From NCBI GenBank assembly GCA_032718475.1, contig JAUCBJ010006143.1:1-64000 (forward strand): a stretch of DNA of 64,000 nucleotides. Reading direction: 5' to 3'. The DNA is from Nemertoderma westbladi (Eukaryota > Xenacoelomorpha > Nemertodermatida > Nemertodermatidae). Both the position numbers and the translations under genes were made by a program. The notes under the pieces are model-generated. The model ran no database searches, was not told the DNA's origin, and saw only the letters and a program-made list of their open reading frames with translations. Below, piece after piece: positions 12,176 to 25,200 of the stretch (positions are counted from its first letter, which is position 1; every line of letters begins with the position of its first letter).

Positions 12176-13691
12176 TGACGTCATAAATACTTATGTCGAC
12201 CGTATTGTAAACCTAACAGATTCTTGGACAAAAGCGAATTAGCGTGGATTGTACGTTTTGTACAATACGTTAAGGGCAAACGCGACTTTACACGTTGACT
12301 TACATTGACCGAGATTGACAGATGTGAAATTAAATTAATTTGCCATTACCAATTACGATATTTTGCACGCGAATTCACATCTATAAGTCAAGGTCAACCA
12401 ATCAAGTCATTACCAATATTGAGTTGGAGTCCAATAATTTATAATGGCTTAATTTGTCATAAATCTCGGCTTCAAAACATTGACTTTAATACTGAGTTTA
12501 GATACCCAATAATAATACCACAACATCACGAATTACAATGTGCAATGATACTGGACGCACATTTACAACTAAAACACGCTGGAAGACACCACTATCTTTC
12601 ACATCTACGTACAAGATTTGTATTAATTAGACCCAGTAAAGCATAAGTTCAGTGACGCGTATATGTATTATTTGTAAAAAGGTACATTCTAGATTAAGTA
12701 CCCAAGAAATGAGTGAACTTCCACAAGCACGACTACAAGCATTCAGACCATTTTTTACAGAGACTGGAATTGACTGCTTTGGTCCCATAAATACAAAACG
12801 TGGACGTATACTAGTAAAACATTGGGGACTGATATATATATGTCCAGTAGGGCAGTTCATATTGAATGTGTGATGGATCTTTCCACTAACGCTTTTATAC
12901 TAGCATTATGGCAATTTATCGCTAGATGCGGACTAGTAGAATGCTTGTACTCAGACCAAGTTACAAACTTTGTTGGTGCTCAAAATGAAATTGCAAGGGC
13001 CTTTAAGAAATTAGATCATGACCAGATCTCCAATGAACTACGTCCTTACAAGATTGTTTGGAGATTTAACCCTCCAGATATTCCATGGAGAGGCGGAGTC
13101 TGGGAGAGACTGGTAAGATCCATTAAAACAGCCATGGCAAAAGTCATTCCAGTACATCACATATTGACAGACGTCCAATTGACCACATTGTTTGTTGAAA
13201 TCGAGGCAATACTAAATACTAGACCCATAGTATTAGTACCCGATGACAAACAATCCCAGTTTGCTTTAACACCAGCACACCTGCTAATGCAAGCACCGAC
13301 TACATTGATGCCTATTTCGGTTTCAATGGAAAGCGATAGCTATGGTAGAAAGGCGTGGAAAATCACGCAACTACTAGCTAAGAAATTCTGGGAAATATGG
13401 CAAAACCATTATTTGCCCTCTATTTCTGCCAGAACCACTTGGTACAATAACACCCGAGCTTTTAAACCGGGCGATCACGTACTGTTAGCAGAAGTGAATT
13501 TAAAAAGACGCCTCTGGTTAACTGGTGTTATTTTAGATACACACCCATCTATGGACGGAGTGACATGAACTGTGACGGTACGGACAATTGACGGTCATAC
13601 TGTAGACAGACCGACTCAACGTCCTTTACTTCTTGAAGAGACTCGGAATAAGTCTGGAGATTATAAGTCTCCAACTAATCTTAGTAAATAA
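12176..13691 (+). pseudogene. pol: BEL/Pao-like pol: integrase
   Basis: Inserts element DNA into the host. N-terminal zinc-binding part: PIIIPQHHELQCAMILDAH and then CIICKK. Catalytic core: ETGIDCFGP (D), LYSDQVTNFVGA (D; the usual DNGTNF is DQVTNF here) and RGGVWERLVRSIK (E). C-terminal part: FKPGDHVLLAE followed by LKRRLWLTGVI. Breaks are TGA at 12296, a stop and frameshift around 12645-12660, a second frameshift around 12830-12870, and TGA at 13566 where Arg is usual. The natural stop is TAA at about 13689-13691. Confidence 0.85.
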
Positions 13692-14350
13692 TATGTGTTT
13701 ACCAAATAGATTTCCACGTACCTGTACACTGTAGTAAATACAGCGGTAGAATTCCATTGTCTTTATATGTGAACATTAAAGGGTAGTCCTTATGTGTCAC
13801 ATAGGAGCGGGATTTGTAGGTATAAGAAATGGATTTCTACTTGGAACTCACAATATGAGACATTTTCGAAATTTTAGACAATCCATTTGGATTTGAAAAA
13901 TTTTAAAAATTGATTCTCCAGTGAATGGATTTCAGGGTACAGTCGGGTGGGACTTGAAATTAGAGAAACAAGAGAACGGAAGACTCGCGAGCCTTTCTTA
14001 AAATTAATTAAATTTTACACGGTCTTGTTTCAATAAGTTACGTCAACCAATAGACTTCCCTATATTACTAATTCTTGATTGCTTATTTTCTGATAATAGT
14101 TTGGGATCAAAAGGTGAGTATTTTAAACTCACAGCCAGTTTAGCCCAAATCGTTTTTATTTCGGCAACAAATTTTAAATAAGAAACAGTGTGTCATTAAA
14201 GAAACCTTAGATCTTAGGCTATGGGTATGAGGTTAGAGCGTTGTCAAGCCAAAAGGGCAGACGAAAAACTCCCAAATCTCCTCACAACTAACATAAAACT
14301 CTGTTGTATTCCCTCTAGTAGTAATCATTATGTAACAAATACGTCTAATA
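13692..14350 (+). other. Intergenic region between pol and the second gag-like frame
   Basis: AT-rich, no supported gene. It contains one copy of the element-wide motif at 13978-13998 (GGAAGACTCGCGAGCCTTTC), here outside any conserved coding frame. Confidence 0.5.
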
Positions 14351-17300
14351 ATGGCAAAGGGGATATCTGGAGAGCCGAGATGGGGATATGATATCCAAGA
14401 GGAAGCAGCAGCTCCATTCGAACGATTTGGAGCAACAGACTACACTATATTTGGAATAAAAGATTTATCGGAGAGTACAGCAAAACTTGCTAAAACTAAA
14501 TATGACTCAACGGTATTAAAGAGGAGGCAGAACGCTTTAAACGAGAGAATTGAAAGTTTGCGTCAAACCTTCAACGAACTTTATCCGTACGATGCTTTAT
14601 GCGATACGGGAGATATTAGTGAAGACCCAGATACAGAAATAAGTAGTTTGTATCATACCATGCAATACCTGAAGGCGCATGAACCTATGCCTGCGGTACG
14701 TCATGAATTCAATGGAATGCATCTTTACAGACCAACTCGAGGAGACAATAGAGAAACGAAGGAAGCCTTTTCAGTTTATAAACTTTATTATCAATGTGGT
14801 GCTTGTATGCGCGAACAACAAAAGGCGATTCTGATGCGTTTGAATAAGGAAAATCCCGAGCCGATATTGGCGAGGTGTTCGAACCATCAACAACTACGTT
14901 ACCAGGAAGGAGGGTATCCTTTATCTAATCCGTATCACTCATTCGCTATGTGTGGACCAAAGGCGGAAGAAATTGTCGTTTGTCCACCTAAGATTGTTGA
15001 ACCCGATGAATTTGAACTTACGCTGGAAGAGGTGACTCAGTCAACCCGTGAAAGGAAAGAAGCTCTTAGCCTATACAGAGCATATAAGGCTTTTGAGAAA
15101 GGTGAGATGGAAGAATGAGGCGGAAGACTTGCGAGCCTACCTTACCATTGGACATCACACGATCAGACTTCAGCTAAGGAGATGACGCTGGAAATTTTCG
15201 AAAGTATAAACTTTGCCCAAAATGTCATTCAGAGACTACAGATTGCATCCCCGGAAAGGACAAGAGAAATGCAACTGCATAGTGCTCCGACTACGAAACC
15301 ATTGAGTAAGACACTCAATTTCCCTATTAGTATACCAGTTCGGAAAGATTAGACTTATGAAATACTTATTGTGGATCATCCGAGAATTATGTCAAACTTA
15401 GAGTTCCTTTCTGCTGTTGTTCTGAGCGATATGGTTAAGATATATGATTTACATAGACACATTACGCAAAAGGTCGTGCATAACGTTCCGCTACATATTC
15501 AAGACTTTAGAGAACTGGATAGAGCTGGCACCGATATAGCTCCGAGTAACTTGAAAGGATATCTAACCAGAACAATTCGCTTATGGATCGGGACAGGAAC
15601 CTTTCAATCGGATACAGACATCGCCACGAATTGGCAAGGTAAAGTTATTCGTTTCGAGGACGAGAAAGACATGGAGAAGATTTGGCAACCTTCGGAAGAA
15701 TTAATGGACGAATGGAACAGGACGCTTAGATCATTTCAAGAAAATGGTTCTATGTTTTATGATAATGAGGGCGGCAGCCATCAACAAAGTCTAACTTCTA
15801 AGACTATACAAATTAGAGCGGCAGACTGAGTCTTGCACGTTTTTAGTAGACAAAGGAGCGACAAGCGAATGCCGATACCTCAGGGAACTACTAAGCGGCA
15901 CTATCTCATTACCAATATCATAAGGAAGATGGACCAGGCCTGCAACATCGATGCTAGAATGTTACCGAAGATGGTAAGAAACATTATTTTAGTCAAAACT
16001 GTTGTAAAGATTGGATCAGGAGTGCGAGAGGATTTAATTAGCGACTTTGCCGGCATGTCGGATAGTGACGACAGATTACCGACACCTTACATCGATACTC
16101 GACCTCTTATATTATGGTCCATAGAACAAGGATTTTTCCGGGAGTATGATACGCAAAAGACCGGAATGGGATACATTTCCTACCTGATGTTTAATTGGGA
16201 TTACAAGGAAAGTAAAAGAACTAAGTATATTGAAACATATGGAGAAGGTGATACTCCAGATATGAATGAGTTTGAATCACAGCTAAAATGGAGAGGATGC
16301 GTGTATTGGGCTATTATGTCACTTCCAAGAGCAGTACTACAATATTATTTAGCGATAGAGTCATCAGTAAATGTTTGCTTAATCACCGACATTGTGTCTT
16401 GGGGACTCTTAAAAGACATCCACTTTGTCTCGGAGAAGGACATACGTTCTACGAGGAAGGGAGAATTCATACTGACGTGTTTAGACGATTTCTCGAACCC
16501 TTCTACAATTCCGATGCTCAGTGCAATGCCTTTACTCGAGCAGGATTTAGTATATTTTGATACATGTATCTTCGCTGTGAGGGATCGCTTATCGAAAGAC
16601 CATCTATGTTTACAATTTTACCTTATGAAGGAGAACGTATTGTAGAGGTTACTGACGAATCACGGCAGACGCGCGCACCTATCGGTCACTTCGGTGATGA
16701 TTCTGAAGCAACAACGATTGGTGATCCTCTGGAGGAACTTCTTGAGATTGAAAGAAACCTTCCGAAGAAATCCCAGACGGAGATTCTTCAACTTGAAGCA
16801 ACAGATGCTGTAGTTTGTATACAACCTTCTGAAACATACCAACCTGTAGATCCAGACAATTATGACTATAGTGTGGGAGGAAGCGCTCGACCAATTGGTG
16901 ACCTTATATATGAGCGAGTATGGTACCCTGCTAATACGATGTGTGGTAAATGTGGCGTCGCTGGACATCATTCGACAAAATGCAGCAGAAAACATATTAC
17001 TACGACTCAACTGATTTGTGGATGGTGTGGAGACCAGGGATCCCATACGTTTTATACTTGCTGGAGATTTATGGCACAATGTTCATACTGCAATATAAAG
17101 GGACATTGAGCATCTGAATGTCAGTTGAGAGACATACCATATGAACACAAGTCGGTGACACTCGTAAGAAAACTGTTTGATAATTGGGAAGATTTAGCTG
17201 ACAAACATGTATCGGCACAAAGATAACAATTCCCGATGAGAGTACACCTCGGATTTTGGGCGGTAAATCCTCAAACTATGATGTCGGAAGGATATATATG

Positions 17301-18080
17301 CTACAATCCGCTATGCCACAATATGATGAATTGATAGAGGTAGTTGACATTTTGCCTCACGATAGTGGATTCAGGGTCGTGCGAGAATATTTATTGCAGA
17401 TTCATCCAGACAATAAGAACATTTGGAATTTCCAGAAAGTCGTTAATCGTATCACGTATGGTGAATTCGACCGTTTTCGAACTGAAAAGCGAAACAAGGG
17501 AGCTTGGTTAACATTCGCATGAGCGTACCGAGCCGCCTTCTACCATAAACGTGTACGGTCGAGCGTATTTGAGGAAGAGGAGATCCTAGAGGCGACCGAC
17601 ATACCAGCCACTCCGGTTGCGCTGTCTGCACGTCACCCTCGGGAGGACGAACAGAACAGGATCATAAGGGTTCAGAAAGTGAGCCAACAATTAAAGAAAA
17701 CTCTTAACATTGAAGAACGAAAGGGATTTGAGCCGGCTATTCGAGTTACTCGAGATACGGTGTCGCTTCCCAGAGAGCCGCGAGGAGGATTGGGACATAT
17801 ACCAGCCAATCAAAAGGGGGCGCAAGCTTCTCTTGGGTCTGCGCCGTCCGCTTCCAGCGCGTTCCCAGACGTTTTGCCATCGGTAGAACCAACCAATCGG
17901 TCACGAGGAGTCGGACGAGGATTTGGGTTTACTAAAAGGCGAGCTTGTGAGGAAATGGTCGCACCATCTCCCAACGTCCAAGGTAAACTAGTGACTCGCC
18001 CCATAAGTCCTGTAGTACGAGCAAAGTCGCCTATACGCAGTTTTCAAGGACGCGGCCGAGCCCAATCTACAAAGAGATGA
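14351..18080 (+). pseudogene. Unknown large gag-like zinc-knuckle protein, copy 1 (env position of the BEL-like element)
   Basis: I do not recognise this family. About 1,240 codons can be followed: frame 2 (14351-16290), frame 1 (16288-17310), then frame 3 (17256-18080). In-frame stops are TGA at 15116, 15827, 16558, 17107 and 17520, TAG near 15350 and TAA near 17222. The C-terminal third has three cysteine knuckles: CGKCGVAGHHSTKC, CGWCGDQGSHTFYTC and CSYCNIKGH-x-ASEC (the x is TGA). The tail is Pro/Arg-rich. The same order of blocks exists at 51.9-56 kb, including LHVFSRQRSD/THVFTRACSD, FRRFLEPF/FRRFLTPF and YDNEGGS/YDNEGS, so this was a real protein. Zinc knuckles and a retroelement location suggest nucleic-acid binding, but function is unknown. 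It sits where env would be, with no membrane segment or signal peptide seen. Confidence 0.75.
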
Positions 18081-19099
18081 AATGGAAGGCAAAGGGTGGA
18101 CGGAAGACTCGCGAGCCTTTCTTATGATTTCATTTATTAGCATTATATAAAGATGCATATTTTAGTTAGGTATGAAAGATTTATATTTAGAAAGTTATGC
18201 AATTTATATTTGAAAGATTTATATTTAGAAAGTTATGCAATTTATATTTGAAAGATTTATATTTAGAAAGATTTATATTTGTAATTATTCCGAACTTATG
18301 CAATTTATATTTAGGTACAAAGTGAAATTGTTTATATTTAGGTACGATAATATTTGTATTTGTAATTATTTGAATTTATGCAATATTTGAGAGGCAAAGG
18401 GTGGACGGAAGACTCGCGAGCCTTTCTTAAGATTTCATTTATTTGTATTTGTAATTATTTGAATATTATGCAATTTATATTTTATATAAGGAAGCAGTAT
18501 TTGTAATTATTTTGACATTATTGGTAATTTATGCAATATTTGAGATGCAATAGATTTATATTTGGTGAATTTAATTTAGATTTATATTTGGAAATTGTAT
18601 CTACTTAATTAAAGCCTTAAATATGTATGCTTCAGGTATTTCATAATTTGATTTGTAATTATTGGTGAAAACCATATATTTTATACATGATAATATCCTG
18701 TTTTCATGGAGCGGTATAGAATTATATCCTCACAAAAGCCGTAAAATTTCCAAATTTTATTTTGTTGGAATTAATTTGTATTATTTGATAGGTTCATATG
18801 TTATAAGATTACATTAAGTTCTCATTTGCATTTGGTATAGCTATTTGTACAACATTATTCAAGTGGTTCAGTAGCTCAGTTGGTTATGCGTTAGAAATTC
18901 GTTTGATAGGTATCGAGTTCAAATCCTAGCAGGTGTAAATTGTTTTTTGTGCCAATTTTCAACTTATTTGAATTGACCGCTACGATTGAATTGTATCTGC
19001 TCAAGGTAGATTAACCAATGAAATTGCAGTTATTTGACAGTAACCAATGTTGTGCAAGTTATGCGTTTGCTGGACCAATGGTTATATTTAAAAATGTAA
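18081..19099 (+). other. AT-rich 3' region of the BEL-like element with tandem repeats
   Basis: No gene. A ~38-bp AT-rich unit (GAAAGATTTATATTTAGAAAG core) is repeated about three times at 18172-18280. A ~50-bp block with GGCAAAGGGTGGACGGAAG is repeated at 18087 and 18393, each containing the element-wide motif. A TGGAGCGGTATAG stretch near 18707 resembles the sequence that follows the second copy of the gag-like frame (55967). Confidence 0.6.
18866..18942 (+). repeat. Degenerate tRNA-derived sequence (SINE head or decayed tRNA)
   Basis: Contains an A-box-like TAGCTCAGTTGGTTATGC and a B-box-like GAGTTCAAATCC at about the right spacing. The putative acceptor ends do not pair and the anticodon arm is poor, so it is not called as a functional tRNA. 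Confidence 0.45.
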
Positions 19100-19780
19100 T
19101 GGAACCTATAGAATTATCTAGATTTGTCTAGATTATTGGCAGCACTAATTCACTATATAAAGGTGCGTTTGTGCGATTAGTTACACATTACATCAATGTA
19201 TTTCACATTATTTGTATTTTATTTCGTGATTTGTTCATTATTTGTAATAAAGTTCGAATTATTGTTACATCTGTTTTAACATGATTCACCACGGTGAACC
19301 CAACTGAGGGACAGGTGGCAGGCTAAGCAGCGGGCTGCAGCAGTGAATGGGAACATCGGCGGAATGTAGAAAGCCACCCACAATATCGATTAATAGTTTT
19401 TCGCCCATCGCCTGAAAGGTTAGACAGCGTTTGATGCCTTGCTACCTAAGTGTAAGACCTGAGATCAAAGGTAGACGTAGTGACACGCTGTGCGCCAAAA
19501 TTTAAAATTAGGAACTGTACTGTTTTGATTCTGACAGAACCCGCGGTACCCCTTCACATTCCTACGGGAGGAGAGTAGAGAGAGAGAGAGAGAATAGATA
19601 CAAGTACACAGATAGGACACAGGCACACCATTACGGGGCATGTACATTGGTAGGGTACACCAAAACTGTACGCCTAACTTATTTGCCGTGTATAGGTGCG
19701 CTTGTGGCTTGTTTTGTAGTACAACGGTGTCCATTGCTTGTATTGGAGTCTGTAGGCCAAGAGAAGGTTACCGTGTCGTG
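19100..19780 (+). repeat. Right candidate LTR of the BEL-like element, first part
   Basis: Direct repeat of 2575-3250, beginning TGGAACCTATAG, with TATAAAGG at about 19154 and AATAAAG at about 19246. It stops abruptly at the Polinton terminus; its continuation is at 44117. The last six bases, GTCGTG (19775-19780), recur immediately after the Polinton. Confidence 0.7.
19775..19780 (+). repeat. Polinton target-site duplication, left copy (GTCGTG)
   Basis: GTCGTG directly before AGTAGTAG; identical to 44117-44122. The empty site is represented by the unsplit repeat near 3247-3255. Confidence 0.93.
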
Positions 19781-20262
19781 AGTAGTAGATAAAGCATAGT
19801 CCTCACAATAGTCCTCCCTAAGCCTGGGCTATGCACATTCCATTGAGAGGGGTATTAAAAATGTCAAATTCCGGTGCTAAATTGCGATGCGCGCGCCATA
19901 TGTCACCATCGGCAGCTGCCATCAACCAATCGTAGCGTAGCCTCACCCCGCGATGTCCAATATTATATTATATCGATTGCCAACTCAACGATTTACCCTC
20001 CGCTAGCTAGTGCTACTCCTCGACGGCACCACCACCACCACCGCTGTATACTGTATATGAAGACGAGAACAACGATGTGGCCATCTACACGCATCGTGCA
20101 TATACCCTCCCTCGATATTATATATTATATTATATCGATTGCCAACTCCACGATTTACCCTCCGCTAGCTAGCGCTGCTACTCCTCGACGGCTGTCACCA
20201 AACCAATAAACCAACCAACCAACCTACCAGTATGATACATGAAATTCCGCCACGCGTCAACT
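19781..20262 (+). repeat. Polinton left terminal inverted repeat
   Basis: Inverted match to 43645-44116. It contains an internal ~70-bp direct duplication (about 19955-20022 and 20115-20192, both with ACCCTCCGCTAGCTAG) that the right terminus has only once. Divergence from the right arm is visible, so the insertion is not recent. Confidence 0.9.
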
Positions 20263-20953
20263 ACACGTTCTCGTATTTCCATAGTAGTTACTCAAGCTAA
20301 CCATTCCCTCAGCATCTGTGACATATTGAAAGGCTACTACTACTAACATTATACTGTGCGTTTTTATTATAATTATTGATTATTATTACACACAACCCAA
20401 TGATTCATATTCTTTCGCATATTTCCTATCCACGCAACCAATCATCCACATTACCCATCTCTTTTCTTATTTGTTCATTATGCCACATCTCACTCTTCTA
20501 CGTTGACTATGCTACATCCACATCCCCACGTATTCAGAAATTTATATATAACTGTAGGTTTTTAATAAAATTCATCACTTGTAATCTTCATGGTAATATA
20601 TTGATACCATATCTAATTTTTTTTGTTCTCACTCTGAAATTGTGTTATTTCCTTAATAATTTCTTCATTATCTTACTCGTTGTATATTCGTTGGTCAGAA
20701 ACACTCGAATAAATGATACTGATTCCCACATTGGGTTTCTAAATCATGAAATATATAAGTGGTCAGAATCTCACACAAGAGAGAAGATGATACTTAATGA
20801 TGTAGATAAGTTAAGTATCATCTTCTCTCTTGTGTAAGTTTCTGACCACTTATATATACACAATTTTAGAGTGAGAACTATGGTGTCAATTTATTACAGC
20901 GATACGGTTTAAAATTTATCACTGTAATATTTTTCGTATTTATTATTATTATT
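20263..20953 (+). other. Polinton subterminal non-coding region with nested inverted repeats
   Basis: A 153-codon open stretch (20376-20837) runs through the hairpin and has no motif, so it is not called as a gene. The region is partly self-complementary: GTTCTCACTCTGAAATTGTG at 20625 pairs with its imperfect inverse at 20860. Downstream TTATTATTATT repeats precede the first gene. Confidence 0.55.
20751..20858. repeat. Strong hairpin (about 45-nt arms) upstream of the first Polinton gene
   Basis: ATATATAAGTGGTCAGAA...GATGATACTTA at 20751-20795 is the near-exact inverse of 20811-20858, with a ~15-nt loop. The sister Polinton has a different hairpin at the same site (about 44993-45101). Confidence 0.85.
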
Positions 20954-22018
20954 ATGGCCTTAACGCAAAAAACCGGAGCAACAAATAGCTGGAAATTTAC
21001 TTACAATAAATATTCTTGTACCGTCGTTCACAGCAAGTATTTTATTGTGGAATCTCAGGAGGACAACGAATCAATTTGTTTTTCCAATCAAGATACCCGC
21101 TATTTGTTAGACATTCTAGAAACAACCAACAACAACCAACATTAATCCAGACCAGCAATTATACCAGGTAGGATATATCCCACTCTTCGTTTTGTGCGGG
21201 GAAATTTGAATATTTCCATCAACCCCACATCGGGTGATGTTTACGTTCAGAAACAAGGCAAATGTAAAGTTCTCAACAAAGCTTTTACTGAAGTTCTAAT
21301 TCAATACAGAGGGAAATTATTGCAATTTCTCTCTCCACCTCTAGAGATTATTAGCAATCAATTCTACATTGAATTTTCAAATCCAGAGTTTATTGGATTT
21401 GTAACAGCTTTTAAAGGAACCAACTATGTTGGCTTATGGAAAATCAGCCTCAGATACGCTGATATTGTTGGTTTTAACTATTATACAGGTTTCAATTTGT
21501 CAAAACAGGAACTAACCGTTTTGTTGCGAGAGTGGGACTACCAAGTCGATGAAACAGACAAGCATCTTTTTGATAAAAATATCATTCAGTTATCAGACCG
21601 TCTCAAAATGATTAAAACCAATAATAAAAAAATTATTATCACCAACACCGATAATTCTACTGAAGTAGGGGCCGGCGGAAATTCTATTGAGTTGCATTAC
21701 TTGAAGGATAAATTCCATATTAGTTTTCTCAAAGAAGCGATGAAGGGCGTCTCTCTTACTGATGCCAATGTAGATGGTTTTGTCCTTTTGGATAAACCTA
21801 AAGCATTCGTAGAGATCCGATCACCTAATCCAGATGTTGAAGAGACTTGCTCTCAACCTCAACAGGTCTTTCCTGAAATATTACCTTGGAAGCCAAGATC
21901 ATCGAGTAAATTTACCAACACTTCACCTGCAAAGAAACAGAAAGTTGTCGGTAACCCTGTTCTAGTAGATCCAGTTACTAATTCTCCATGGAAACCTGAT
22001 TATTATCCTAACATGTAA
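20954..22018 (+). pseudogene. First Polinton gene, unknown function, one premature stop
   Basis: Not recognised. A ~354-codon frame starts with ATG at 20954 (MALTQKTGATNSWKFTY) and is interrupted by a single TAA at 21143, after which the same frame continues to 22018. The sister copy reads through that position (45219-45461), so the stop is a mutation in this copy. No membrane segment or signal peptide is seen. The C-terminal third is Pro/Ser-rich with a KKQK basic patch and ends SPWKPDYYPNM. It is conserved at the same place in both Polinton copies, directly upstream of the polymerase. Confidence 0.7.
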
Positions 22019-22221
22019 ACCTGATCATAAGTTAAACTCTTTGTGGTTTCCAATAGCCATATGCGATTGGTGACTGGTGATTGGTGATTGATTTAAAATT
22101 ATTTCACTTGCTAGCATATAAATGTTTAGATATAGTCAATAACATTTCATTTCATTTTATTTTAATCTTTGGAGATATTTTATTATTATTATTATTATTA
22201 TTTATCTAAACAAACTTCAAC

Positions 22222-25200
22222 ATGGATAAAATAACAATATGTTGTTCATTCTGTCATATGAATGTAACTAGACATAATTACTTACGCCACCTACGGTCAC
22301 ATTTTGAAGGTTATTCTTGTTTTAAGTGTCATGTCATTACTTCATGCAGTAAAATTTGTAAACGACATGAATCAACTACTGGTTGTAAAGAAATGGAGTT
22401 CCGCACCTATCAATTGACTTGTTCTACCTGTAATAAAGAGTATACATATGACAATTATCTACGACACAATTGTCACTTGAAATGTTACTGCACAAGAAAG
22501 CGTAAATCTGGGTGGCTCTTGGTACATGCGCAACAATTTTTACACGGGAACAAGAAGCTCACGATAATCGTCTTGAAATTTATGTCCACGACCTCCCAAC
22601 TTCTAGAGATTATCCCGATGTAGAAACAGCATTAGCGCAAATTTGAGGTAATATTCTTCAGTTAATATTAGACAGATTGAAAGAAATGAATGTTCTTAGA
22701 CTGTGGTTAGGTCTAAATGTATTAATGTACAGATCACATTTTTCAGAAGGTGAGCAATTGGAAACCTTTTATTTTAATTCTTCCGGTGGTGCTATTAATA
22801 CTGTAGATTCATCACAAAGTTTTGACACATGGTTTGAGTATGTGGTGGGAAATATATTACAAAAAATAGCCATGTTTAACACACGTGGCTCCGGGTGGCG
22901 TATTAATTCTTTATTAAGGGTTGAAATTAAATTAGCTGAATCTAAGTGTAGGTCGTTACTATATAAGGGGCATGGATATATGGAATTACCTAAGGCTTTA
23001 TCAGCTAAAAATGTACAATAAATATACAAACAGCTGATAATGATTGTTTCAAATGGGCTATTATATCCGCAAAATTTGGTAGCAAAGTGAAAAATAATAA
23101 AAACCATACTTCATCGTACAAAAATTATATGAGTCATTTCATTTTTTACAATGGGAACAAAGATTATCCAACAGAGTGGCAGTTAGCGATTAAACTTTTT
23201 GAAAAACAAAATTCAAAATATATAATTAATTTACTATGTTGGAATAACGACAACAAACGCACCCCTGTATCTATATTAAGACAACCTCCGTTTAGTAAAA
23301 TTACACCTGATAAACAGTTATTAAATATATTACTTGTAGTAAAAAATAACAATGTACCTAAACTGAATCATTATGTTTGCATAACTAACTTGAATCGATT
23401 GCTGAATACGAGAGCTCTTCATACCCAAGGTAGGCAATATTGTGAAAGGTGTTTGACACATTTTTTTCGAGCAGAAGTTCTTCTTCGACACCATCTCGTA
23501 TGCTACCAAGGAAGAAGTCAGCGCGAGAAACTACCTAATAAAAAAAGAACACACATTAGTTTTACAAATTTAGATAGAACCTTATCCCCATTGTTTGTCA
23601 CTTACTTTGATATAGAATGTATCTTACAACCATCAGTATTAATAATCAATTTATACAGGAGCATATACCGTGTGCGGTGAGTTATTTAATTGTTCCCAAT
23701 AGTGAATTAATTGATGCTCCAAAATGTCATTTGAAAACATTTGTAAAGACAAATAATAATAATTGTATTCAAGATTTCTTAGATTCATTATATACTGATT
23801 TAACTGAATTATGTTGTTGGTCAGACATATACACTCATAAAACTATGTCATTTACTAATATTGATTTTGTAAATTTTGAACAAGCAAAATTTTGTTTCTA
23901 TTGTAATGTTACTTTAAATAATAATGTAGGGAAAAACAGACACCATTCACATATTACTGGTAAATTATTGCAGCAGCCTGTAATAGTTGTAACCGAAGTT
24001 TATCATTGAAACGAAACCTGTATGTACTTTGCGGGCACAATTCCAGTAATTACGATATACATTGTATATTACAAACCGGATTTAGAGATAAGAAATACAC
24101 AGATTGGGATATAAAGGTTATACCGAGAAATACAGAACGATATATTTCACTGAGTGCATTTATCCCAATTAAAAACACTTCTAAAAAAATTGAGTTACGT
24201 TTCTTAGACACATATCAATTTTTAAGCTTTTCTTTAAGTAATTTAGTTGAGTGTTCAACAAAGGATGTAGCGAGTCATGATATGAGCTCAATTTTACCTA
24301 TCACTCTACAAGAAATGAAATATTTTTATACAAACTTGAATAACTCAACAATTAAACGGAAAGGAGTATTTCCATACAAGTACTTGACAGATATTAATAA
24401 ATTTAATGATACTAGTTTGCCATCTATAAATAATTTTTTTAGTAACTTAAGTCAAAAAAACATGCACAATTGAAGATTATAGGTTTGCGGGATTATCATG
24501 GGTAGAATTCGACTGTATGAATCTCAAAGATTATCTTTTAGCCTATTTAAAACTTGATGTTTGTTTGCTTGCTGATATATTTGAGAATTTTAGGAATGTT
24601 TGTAAACAAAATTACGATTTAGAAGTGGTTTTTTACTGTAGTATCGCGTCATTTACCTATGATTGCGCGCTAAAATATAATAAATGTAAAATAGAATTAA
24701 TAAAGGATTATCAGACATATAGAGATTTTGAAAAATCAATTAGGGGTGGTGTTTCATTTTGTCGAAAGCATTATATAGAATCAAATATACCAGGAACAAG
24801 TACATATGATTCTACTAAGGAAGAATGCCATATTTTTAATATTGATTTCAACTCTTTATATTCTGGGAATTTAAGTAAAAAACTACCCACCTCGCAATTC
24901 AAAGAAGTAAGTATTAAACATTTAGAGAATGCAATTCCAGAAAAACTAATAGAGTACTTGGTAGATTTAGACATTGATGGATCTACTGGATAGTTTTTAA
25001 TATGTGATTTAAATTATCCTAAAGCTATTCACGATCAAACATTACAATTACCGTTAGCACCAGAGCATTTAAGTATAAATGAATCAATGCTTTCACCTTA
25101 TATGAGGGAACAATTTAATAATTTATCGATACAAATATAATATAAATATAAAAATTAAATAATAAGTAAATATAAGATCCGTAAATATAAGCTGTCTACA

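Noticed and set aside
18866-18942. Functional tRNA gene
   Set aside because: A- and B-box-like sequences are present, but acceptor stem pairing fails and the anticodon arm is abnormal.
20376-20837. 153-codon open stretch near the left Polinton end
   Set aside because: It runs through both arms of the hairpin at 20751-20858, the sister copy has different sequence there, and the composition is low-complexity.
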